A stretch of DNA of 64,000 nt from contig SGPM01000031.1 in assembly GCA_004802725.1 (NCBI GenBank), positions 1 to 64,000 of the forward strand, given 5' to 3'. Position 1 is the first letter of the stretch; each line of letters begins with the position of its first letter. The DNA is from Antrodiella citrinella (Eukaryota; Basidiomycota; Agaricomycetes; Polyporales; Steccherinaceae). A model generated the notes under the pieces. It searched no databases, was not told where the DNA came from, and was given only the letters and a program-made list of their open reading frames with translations. Of this stretch, positions 11,640-20,865 are shown piece by piece. The position numbers and the translations under genes were made by a program.

Positions 11640-12397
11640 GAGAAACAGGACGCCCAGGAGGTCACCCTCCGATGTCTCTACCTCATTGGTATGGGTACTT
11701 GCAACGGTCACGTTTACAGGAACCATTGCGACATCCTGCTATGTTTCTATGTGCTCCATGCTTCAAACAACATCGAAGGACGTTCACCTCGCCGCTGAAC
11801 GTCCGCCACGCTCAAATGGTATCACGCCATACTAAGCCCGATTTCCGGAAATTGCGACTGTATTGAAAGAACTCGAACATTGCAAAGAGGGCTCTGGTGC
11901 TACAAATATGCTGCCAGAACGTCAAAGCAGTTGTCTTTTCAGGTTCTTAAATGAATGATGCTCGCACGATGCTCCGCTGCACTGCTCCAATGGGTTGTAG
12001 CCTGTACATCTTCTTTACGATGACCATATAGATAAACTACCGTGGTCAAGTTTCTACGACACCTGCTGGGAAAGTATCGACATTGCCAACTTGACAAGGA
12101 TGGTGCGTTATTACAATGGGTCATGGGAACGCTGTTGTATCCCCACACTGAGAGAAAGTACTCTTCGCGCTACGTTCTCGTGACTAGGAACGTTCGACCG
12201 AATCTGACATAAGTTCTCCGTCGGATTTGCGCCACTTTATGTTTTTCGACAGACAGCATGTTCAATATGCTTACGTATGTTCGGCGAAAGCAAACTTGCG
12301 GTCCAATGAATGTTGTGCCACCAGTGGTATTTCGAATTGCTTCAGTGAATTTTCTCCAATGTACACACGCATTTCGTTTGTTTACTCACGTCTTGCC
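11640..12397. other. intergenic, no gene seen
   Basis: About 760 bases from the TATA box of the inhibitor to the stop codon of thymidylate kinase. Short ORFs only, with no recognised family or splice structure. Confidence 0.5.
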
Positions 12398-13296
12398 TCA
12401 GATATACAACGCTTCCAGCATCGCACCTTCCCTATCCTTGTCCCACAACCTCTTGACGCCTCCAAGCTCTCCTTCTACGCCCTCTCTCACCGCCTCTCTG
12501 ACTTCTCGCCATATCGCCTCCTCCACTTCCTTCAACTCCAAACCTCCATCCAAAACGACCCACCGACCAACACCCTCCGCCTCAACCTCCTCCGAAATCC
12601 TACTGAACAGCTCGCGAACGCGTTCTTGGTGTTCCTGGTTTTCGTACCGCTCGTTACCGTACCCCGCTCGTTTAGACGCGATCTCCGGAAGGATGTCGAG
12701 GAAGACGGTCAAATCTGGCGCAGGGAGCGAGACATCTGGAGACCGACACCACGAGTACGGCAGGAGAGGCGGTGCAGTCTGGTGAGTAGGCGCAATGGAA
12801 GATCCTTCCGCGACGACGGGTTTGGGTGCGTCAGATGGGGCTACCTTAGACGCAGAGAACGCGATGCCTGAGAACGCGTAGCGGTCGCATAGAACCGTGA
12901 TTCCAGCTTCTAGATCTTTCACAATAGATGAACTAGTGAGAAAAATCAGCATTCGAACGAAGGGTTTGAAAGATAGGTGATGAAATGGCACGTACGCAAG
13001 CTCCCAGCGGTTGGCGGAGAAAAGGAGATGAATGGCATGATCGTCGACTTCGGTCTCAGATCGCAAATACGAGTCAATGAGTTTCCCAATGGGCGTCGAC
13101 CTGTCTAAACTTTCCGACGAGAAAGATGGATTAGAAATACCGACAGGGAACGGACTCAAAGATACTGACCGGGAAACTTAATGAGCTTGGACGGGATTTG
13201 AGCGTCGTCCAACCGTTGGATGAGGTTCGATGCTTGTGTACTCTTTCCCGACCTATCCAGCCCTTCAATGACAACGAATGCACCGCGTCTTGGCAT
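12398..13296 (-). CDS. thymidylate kinase (dTMP kinase)
   Basis: Phosphorylates dTMP to dTDP with ATP, the last dedicated step of dTTP supply (yeast CDC8). Exons 13170-13296, 12996-13104 and 12398-12932 give 256 residues in frame. The N-terminus RRGAFVVIEGLDRSGKSTQA holds the P-loop GLDRSGKST; next come KFPDRSTPIGKLIDSYL and the lid-region block LFSANRWELA; then ITVLCDRYAFSGIAFS, the dTMP-binding DRY motif, followed by DLTVFLDILPEIASKR and YENQEHQERVRELF. Compared with the usual 210-220 residues it has an insert of about 20 residues after the DRY motif (APSDAPKPVVAEGSS region) and a longer C-terminus. The start at 13296 puts the P-loop where expected. Three ACGCGT boxes just upstream suggest G1/S-phase control. 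Confidence 0.93.
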
Positions 13297-13334
13297 TGTG
13301 TACGAGTTGTGTAAGAGGTGAAAGAGAGAGCAGG

Positions 13335-13370
13335 ACGCGTACGTACGCGTAGTCACGAGTAGTAACGCGT
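13335..13370. promoter_or_regulatory. cluster of three ACGCGT (MCB-type) boxes upstream of thymidylate kinase
   Basis: ACGCGT occurs at 13335-13340, 13345-13350 and 13365-13370, that is 39-74 bases upstream of the thymidylate kinase start. The first two form a 16-base perfect palindrome. In yeasts ACGCGT is the MluI cell-cycle box bound by MBF (Mbp1 or Res with Swi6/Cdc10), which drives DNA-synthesis genes at G1/S, CDC8 among them. The sites and spacing are seen directly; binding by a basidiomycete MBF is inference. Confidence 0.7.
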
Positions 13371-15180
13371 TCTGTGATCTAATCTTATCTTGATATCACA
13401 GATCACATCATGAGGTGGCACAGGACCACAGGTTGGCCACCTGAGAGTCCTCCCAAGTTCTGCTAGACATCATACACCATGGCATATACTAGGCAGAAAA
13501 TATCCCTTAGAAACAAGCAAGGCCTTGGTATTCCTGTGACAACCCAGTCCAAGCCAAGCCCAGAGCCCATTGCATGTAGGCAACTTATATGTGACTTGTA
13601 CTGAGAAAATGCTCAAACCTTTCAATTTGACAGCAACAAGTTCCTTGCCCATTCCCAGAAGCTTAAAGCATATACCTGGGAATTATTTGGACAACACCTT
13701 CACTAGGCAATACCTTTCCCAAAGCCACCAAGAACAACCATCAGCCATTGCAGCTTCCTCTGTATCTACTGTGTCCCCCTCTCCTCAGCCCTCTGCTCTA
13801 TCCTTTTCTCCCCCTGACACCAGAAGACATGGCAGTGCCTCCACTGTCCCCACTTCAGCTTCTTCACCACCCCTCTCTTCATCTTCAAGTGTCTCAGGGG
13901 GGAGGAATAGCAGATCCACTTCACAATATCCACCCAGTCCAATTTTCAAGAGCATGGAAGAGGCTCTTCTTCAGTGGGCTCCTGCAAGTGCTTTAAAGAG
14001 AAAGTTTGAAGATACTCTTGATCCTGTGAGTTTAGTGTTATTGATTCTTTTTGATCACCAACCTGATTTTTCTCCCAGGCCTCACTCAAACTATCCTCAT
14101 CAAAGGAGCCTAGTCTGTCTGGTTCACAAACTCATACTGTAATGCCCAGGAAGAGAATCAAGACAGAAACACTATCCCCAGACCTCCCTCCTCCTTCTAT
14201 CTCAAATTCTTACACCAAAGATGTCACATCCATCATTCATATATTCCTGGACCACTACCTCAATGACTTTGACCATAACAGGCCTCATCTGCATGGTGCT
14301 TATCTTCCAGATGCAGAGTTGACTTGTACATGTCAGTATGGCAGCCAGCCCTCTCAACCCAGCACTGCAAATAGTCCTCAGGACATTATGCAAAGGTTGA
14401 CAAGGCTACCAAGTGATATGAAGATCTGCCCCTTAGATGCAGAAGTGAGATACAAGTATGAAGAGGTGGAAGAGGATATAGTGGAAGTGAGCTGTGAGAC
14501 TGGGTTCAGACTTTCTCCAAAGGAGAATTGGAATGAGGAGAAGTGTATATGCAAACATGAGTTCACATTACTTATACTCAGACATCAGTGAGTGCTTGTT
14601 TGAATTTTGAGGAATATTTCACTAAAGTGTTATGCAGATCTACTGATTGGTGGCCAGCTCAAATCAAAAATCATACCTTGGAGATAATTTTTGTCTCAAA
14701 GGCATGATTATGTTCTCTTCCTCATCAGCAAGCTACACCATGGTCAATATCAATTGTAAACCCCTATACACTATACTTATGACAAACACTTTTCATATCA
14801 AAGTTTATACTGTCAAGTCAACTGAGTCTAGTTAGTGTATACACAGGGTTAGAGAAATCAGTTCCAAACAGCAGGTGAGACAAGTGAATAAGAGCTGTGG
14901 TAGACAAGTGAATGGAAACAAGTAGATATTCTACATGAGATTGATTCTAGAGCCTCAGATGTGCAAGGTTTACACCCCAGCTACATTAAATACTAAGGTG
15001 TGGGCATGTCAAAATCATTCAAATCTATGTCACTCAGTGGCCACTTATACTACACATAACAGAAACACCAGATTACCCATGAGAGATAATGAGCGTGCTC
15101 ACAATGAAAGTGGGCATGTGGAGTGATTGCTAAGCCAACCATTGTCTTGACATGAGGGGTCAGCCTTGAAGGTCTGATTA
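13370..15180. other. CpG-free block (one CpG in 1.8 kb)
   Basis: From 13370 to 15093 I find no CG dinucleotide on reading every line; a single one occurs at 15094-15095 and the next at 15181. Flanking DNA on both sides is CpG-rich, with several in most 60-base lines. The block is also poorer in G and C and rich in TG and CA, the products expected from deamination of methylated CpG. It begins right at the MCB boxes of thymidylate kinase and contains an intact two-exon ORF (13570-14591). No clear terminal inverted repeats or target duplications were found. Candidates are an old methylated mobile element, or DNA acquired from a CpG-poor source. Confidence 0.8.
13570..14591 (+). CDS. unrecognised protein encoded in the CpG-free block
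   Basis: Family not recognised. Exons 13570-14025 and 14079-14591 are joined by a clean phase-0 intron (GTGAGT to CCCAG) and give 322 residues, starting MHVGNLYVTC or from a later Met at 13609. The first half is rich in Ser, Pro and Thr and looks disordered. Near the junction are basic runs ALKRKFEDT and MPRKRIKTE, the latter a plausible nuclear localisation signal. The second half is more ordered: VTSIIHIFLDHYLNDFDHNR, ELTCTCQYGS, an acidic stretch YEEVEEDIVEV and a Cys-containing end EKCICKHEF. With no CpG anywhere, every Arg is AGA or AGG, and TCG, CCG, ACG and GCG are never used, unlike neighbouring genes. Random deamination would turn CGA codons into stops, so an open and spliceable frame is unexpected. 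It could be a transposon-encoded or captured gene. Confidence 0.5.
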
Positions 15181-17600
15181 CGGCGAGTAACAACGTCTAC
15201 ACAACATAGTCGTCGAGGATGCAAATGATGTCCAGATAAGTCCAGGTGGCCAAGCATCTCCACTTGCGAGCGAGAAGAACTCGCAATCAACGACCAAGCT
15301 ACGAACAAGAGGAATCCGCAGAGCGTGCAGTGCAGCAACCATCGGGCCAACGTCCTGGTGGTGTTTCGAGAGTGTAGTGCCCGAGTGTTTAATGGGTCGC
15401 GCATGTTTTTAAATGCTCCAGCACCGATGTTCTTGAGAGGTCTGAAGATCCAGAAGGCCGGCAGATGCAAGTTGCAGGATACCGCGTGGCGTATTCGACA
15501 CAATGTGAACGAGACTCAGACGGCCAACGCAGAGAGTCATAAAGGGAGAGCCCACAACGGATGAAAGGCAACGATCCTCTCGCCCATTGTCCTCGTCAGC
15601 TGCGATCCCGCTGGCGTAAGATCCAAAGGATGGCAGGCAGCATCCTGCGAAAGTATCGCACCAAGACAAAGGCCTCCACAAGCGGATACGAAGTGTATCC
15701 AAAGCGAGCATTACGGTCACCGAGCCCTCCTTGGATAGCAATGCGACCACAGTTCAAGAGACCGTAAAACGCGCGGTCAATGTTCACGCCAAGGGCGACG
15801 CTGCGCTTGAAAGGCAGCCTGTCATAGAGAACATGCCGCTAAAATCTTCAACGATCGGACCTTCCTTGTGGCCTCGACGTGATGTTAGAGGAGTTCTCCT
15901 AGGCCAAGTTTTTCCCGCAATGATAAAGCTGAGTGATCTCAAAGATAAAGTGTCAGCGCATGGACGCCATCGATGTCAACCAGAGCTTGTGAGGTGTGAC
16001 CTCTAGGACCTTCAAATAAACGACGGCCAACGAACGAGGGGTGCCACGACGGTATGAATCCGAGACAAGCACGAGATACCATAGTGCGTGGCCGATATGT
16101 GGCATGTGGAATCCGGTCGTGGGCCTCGACGACCATGACAGGGATAACATAAAAACAGTCAGGAGAACGGCCAGATCCATTGGTTCCAAGTGTTGGCCAA
16201 GGAAGGAGGCTACCAGAAACTTGGCACGTGTGGTGCAGACGGTGGTCAATCTTGAAGCCCGACGACAGGGAAAATGGCCAAGTGAGATCCGAATGATGGC
16301 CCAAGTATATCAAAACTAGAGGGCTGTGTCGACCTCGCCCAACAATAGTGACCTCGACGCGAAAGACGGCCCTCTGGAAACCTTTGAGCGACGGAGAGGA
16401 CCACCAGGCCGTAGGCAAGTCGGCCAAGTTCGCTTTGGCCGAGTAGCGGCTGACAGTATCTTGACATTTGTGGCATCCGATGTCCAACGATGGCTGACCT
16501 CGCCGAGAACCAGGCCATAGGTCCGTGGGTATGTGAAGGCTGGTGTCTTGATATGTGAAAGAGCCCGATGGCCTCGATGTAAAAACCCATAGGCGACATA
16601 CGGAAGGAAGACCAAGGGAGAATCCGACTTGGCTAAGTACATGAGGCCGTGAGGTGTGTAGTACCGGTGGTGGCTGACCTCGATGCGGAAGACGTCCAGC
16701 GGAAAGTTTTGAACGACGACCAAACGACAGACCAGTGGATCCACCGGTAGGCATGTAGAGTTGGCCAATCCAAGCATGTGAAGGCCTCCATGTCTTGAGA
16801 TATGCGGTGCCCAAACGGCGGCTGACCTCGACCCGAAAAACAGTATCGACTTGATGACCCGGGATGAGAAGCGAGGACCAACAAGCGTGTTCACGTTGCA
16901 GAACAGAAGGAGCCCGCGCCGTATTCAAGGGCCTGTCGAGATCATCAGTGGTGGTGGCGAAGTTGCCGGAATATGCTGAGCCAGAGCCAGGAATACGAAG
17001 AGGGTGGTGGTGGTAGGGAGACAAGGAAGGATGACGGGACGCCAACGCGTCCGTTCCGCTAAATACTTGCTCATCGCGGCTGACGGACTGACACTGTGGC
17101 GGAGGACAACACGGAACCCATATCCTTCCGCACAACCGTGACCATGCTGGCATATCCGGTACCCAAAGTTACAACGTAAGTATACCATAGGTACAACAAG
17201 AACGAACAAAACAAAACAAGAAACAGATGTGACCGAAGGATCAGAGAGAGTAGTGTTCGACGGATCGAGCGAAGCGAAGATAGCTTGCAATATAAAGAGC
17301 GTACTGTGGTAAGCAGAGGTGAAGGCGAGGAGAAGGTACTACTACAACGGAAGCGAAGCAGAGCTGAAACCGAGACGGAGACTTAGATGCGAGTGTATGA
17401 GTAAGTAGAGAGGGAGAGGAACGAGAGAGTGGAAGGCAGGTAATATATACGAGCAGTCAGTTAACTCAGTTCCGCGTTTTGTGCACGGGAGAGGAAATAA
17501 AATAGGTTGGAGGGACCATAACGTCCTCCGCGTCCTCCAGTATCGTCTTCATATTCATTCTTGACGTCTAGAGCACACCACATGGGGATGGACGCGTGTA
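15181..17600. other. gene-free region upstream and downstream of degenerate repeats
   Basis: About 2.4 kb without a recognisable gene. A long minus-strand open frame (15939-17153) exists, but it is made largely by the repeats described separately and resembles no protein family. An AT-rich stretch reading taatatatac lies near 17443. Confidence 0.45.
15860..16900. repeat. degenerate direct repeats with a GGCTGACCTCGA core
   Basis: A core close to GGCTGACCTCGA recurs on the plus strand at about 16330, 16493, 16568, 16672 and 16822, with weaker relatives (GGCCTCGACG) near 15872 and 16118. Longer similarity surrounds some cores: GTATGTGAAGGCTGGTGTCT near 16530 resembles GCATGTGAAGGCCTCCATGT near 16775. 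Both lead into TTGA(G)ATATG and then a TGACCTCGA or GGCCTCGA core. Spacing is irregular, 75-157 bases. This looks like an old tandem or nested repeat array, for example decayed miniature elements; the unit was not resolved by alignment. Confidence 0.5.
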
Positions 17601-20260
17601 TCATCCATCGACGTCCATCTTAGCAGTCGGTGTCCGTCGGTCCCTGCGATACATCACCCTTCCCGAGTAGTCATCGGAATCCTCACTCCTATCACCAGTC
17701 GCCCCTCTCTCGTCATACTCGTACTCGTCTTCTCTCGAAGACGAGACAGCACTGAAACGACTTCTCGGCGTCCCATACCCCGACGTCGCCACACTTGTCG
17801 ACCGCGACGACGTCCCGTTCACGTTCCCATTTCCGTTTAGGTGTCCGTTTCCAAGATTGAGCGACTTGAACTCGGCTTCAGACACGCTCTGGTTGTGCAG
17901 CGCCTCTCCGATCGGTGGAAGTTGCATTGAGTTCGAGAAGTACGGGGACACGGCAGAGGGAGATGGCGCGTTGCTGGAGTCAGGAGAGAGCGCGATGGGG
18001 GGGAGGGGTTCACGATATTGGTTTGATGGGGCAGTGGTGGGTCCGAGGGATGGGGAAGGGGGCGAGGAGGCAACTGGGGGAGGTAGGGTCTGCGGTCGTT
18101 GGAGTCCAATGACGCGTAAGCGTTCGACCCAACTGAATAGAAACGTCACAATCAGTTGATACCTTCAAGATAGACGTGTAATTGATGGTACGTACGCATC
18201 TGCCTTATCCAAACTCTCCTTAAACACCTGCGTAACGGCTCTCAGCATGTCCAAGCTCTCGGCAGCCAGAGTCAAGATCTTCTGCGCAGCTTGTTCCATC
18301 GATGCCGTGTTGTGAACTGACGATCCATTAGACTGTGGTTGTCTTGCATGATTTGGAGACGTCGCCCGGGATGGGGGTCTTGACCTCGATGCAGGACCAG
18401 CTTCGCCCTTTCCGTAACTGTAGGGTGCACTCGCCACGCGTCCTCCGCGCGAGACACGATCCGACTTCACCTTGCTACCATCAGCAAAGCTAGAGAGGAC
18501 AGGAGACGTCGCCTCTGCAGTCACGGTTGAAGCTGCTTGCGCCCAGCGCTGTGGAAGACAGAGAATGAAGTCGCGTACTCGAGAGCGTGCAGGTTCTGGC
18601 AGAGCGCCTCCAGCATACTTGGAAACGACATCTACCACCTGACGTATAGTGTTAACGACATCTCGGCGAATAGTGGTCAAAGTGTGTAAGTGTTGGGGTG
18701 AAATGAGAGAGCTGGCGCTGGGTGAAGACGACAGGAGCTGCTGCTCTTGTAATGATGCGATGAAATCCCGAAGTACGACGATTTGTGAATCGATATGATC
18801 GGTAGCGTACTGGAAACCGAACGGTAAACGAGCGGCTCCAAACACATGAAGCGGAAATGGGGACGGACCTGTAGCCATTGAAGACAATACTTAAGTCGTC
18901 TCATGCTTTCTTCGCTGACAGCAGCACCAATGCCGCCAGCCTCCAGCAGCACCGTTTGCCATCGACTCCTGGGCACAACCTCTTGCTGCTGCGTTTCTTC
19001 CTGTCTCGCTGTTGGCGTCCTACTACGCGATCTAGGCGGTTTGTCGTCCTCGCGGATCATACTCATATCCCGATCCTTTCCCTTCCACGATTCCGGTGAA
19101 GTTTGGAGGTGACGACTTCGAAGTTCAATGGAACCAGGACGAGCAGAGGTCCATCCTGAACGACCCCGTTCTCTTTCTGGCTCCTCCCGAAATTCGTGAT
19201 CTGCTGGTTCGGTGTAGTAAAGACCTCCCCGCGTCCGACTGCACGAGGTATCAGGGCTTGTACGTCTGCCACCATAGCTGCCGAGCTAAAACACTAGTCA
19301 GAAGGGGTCCCAGGAAACATGTGTTGGAGAGAGAATCAAGAGGGTAAAGCATCAATGGGAAGTTTATCTCCAACAATGGACCAACACCCTGAATGACCCG
19401 GCAGAAAGGATACACTTCGTGCGAACGATGTGGGGGTAGATGGAAAATGTTCACAGGTAGCATAGCATGTGATACTTCCACTACCCGACCATTCCGCATG
19501 CTAGGGGTGTTACCTGGGTGTGACAACTGTCTTTTCGGTCAAACCTTCCAACGTAACTCTGGCAATCGGACCAAACGACGTTGTGGCGCAACACCGACCA
19601 CTGATGGAGTCACTCGCGAACGATCCTCTCCGCTTGGTATCGGGGCGAAGACGAAAATTACACTCACCCTATCCAATTGTCGACAAGCAAATTCGTCGAG
19701 TTGGTTCACGGGTAGCCTGTCTATGACTGGCCTCGAGATGGACTTGACGGACGACTCCATCATCTCCGCACCGTACTGCACACAACAAATTCGGTGAACG
19801 CTTGTATCTTCATCCAGAACACCACACACACACCTTGACCACTCGTGAACTCGCTTTACTATGCTCATATGCCCGCAAGGCCGAGTTGACCAGGGGAATA
19901 TGCGAGACCCTCGAGACGAAATCCGGAGAATCCACATCCCCTTCTTCCGTATCCTCTACGAGCCCGATGCTCGTGGTGGGAGACCTCAGGGAGGACGAAG
20001 GCGAAGAGGACCGCGATGCAGCTGAGAGCGCAGGTGTAGGCTGGAACGCTACCAGGTCGACAAAAATCGGATTAACACAAGGTACACAGACCAGATCGAA
20101 ACATAACGGAGCGTCGATCAGAGCGAGAAGGGTGTGTAAACTTACATGTGTTGGGCGACGCATGAATAGTGCTATTGCGCATGTCGCCGAGAGCACGTAC
20201 GGCGATGCGTACGGACTCGTTCTCATTGTCGAGGGCGGCGAGGTCGTGAGCAGAGTCCAT
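17601..20260 (-). CDS. Opi1-type transcriptional regulator of phospholipid synthesis
   Basis: Homologue of yeast Opi1, an ER- and nuclear-membrane-linked repressor that senses phosphatidic acid and controls inositol and phospholipid genes. Blocks in order (minus): ENESVRIAVRALGDMRNST at about 20230; DSPDFVSRVSHIPLVNSALR, then AYEHSKASSRVVK at about 19940-19830; YGAEMMESSVKSISRPVIDR and LPVNQLDEFACRQLDR at about 19785-19668; RSRWQTVLLEAGGIGAAVSE and ESMRRLKYCLQWLQ at about 18965-18870; YATDHIDSQIVVLRDFI and VVNTIRQVVDVVSKYAGG at about 18810-18600. The tail is Ser/Pro-rich and ends TPTAKMDVDG. The block from SHIPLVNSALR to LPVNQLDEF is the family hallmark. Exon joins between 19668 and about 19270 are unresolved. 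It lies next to another regulator, the iron GATA factor, on the same strand. Confidence 0.88.
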
Positions 20261-20865
20261 GGCTGGAGAACAGGGGGGAGGAGGAGGGGAAGGACAGTAA
20301 AGAGCAGTGGACTAGCCAGAATTAAAGCTGCGATTTCACGTGTCTCCTGCCCGGCACAATCTAAGCGCGCATATCAGCCATACGCCAAACCCTGGCAGGA
20401 GGGGGCCATCCAATTTCGCAACATCGCAGTCGAGCATAAGTACAAAAGAAACGAAAGGGAGAGGGAGAAGAAACAACAACATAACTAGAGGGCAGGGCAA
20501 ACAGAAGAAAGGGTTCAGTACACCGTCGCACTCGCTGGTCGCGCCCTTTTGGAACGCACCCACTGCCCGAGTATAATACCGTATACTAAAAGACTCAGTC
20601 GTACATCAGTCCATAACGCGACGCAATAATTCACAGGGCGAAGCCAATACCAAAATATAGGGTGGAGGTGTTTATATTACGAGGGGAGGAGAAACACGAA
20701 ACACAACGAAGCAGAGTATATGCAACAAAAGGAAAATCACAGAGCACGAGGACGGGAAAGGACGAGCGAGGGGAAACGAAACGAGACACAAGGGGTATCC
20801 TTCATAGTCATACGGCCATAAGTGAGACCGAATAATTAAACCACAGCTGCGACCTCCATCGCACT
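20261..20865. other. intergenic between Opi1-type and GATA factor genes
   Basis: About 600 bases that should hold the Opi1-type promoter and the 3' untranslated region of the GATA factor gene. No further gene seen. Confidence 0.5.

Noticed and set aside
15939..17153. 404-codon open frame on the minus strand
   Set aside because: It is made mostly of the degenerate DNA repeats, has no family resemblance or splice context, and overlapping frames on the plus strand are equally open.
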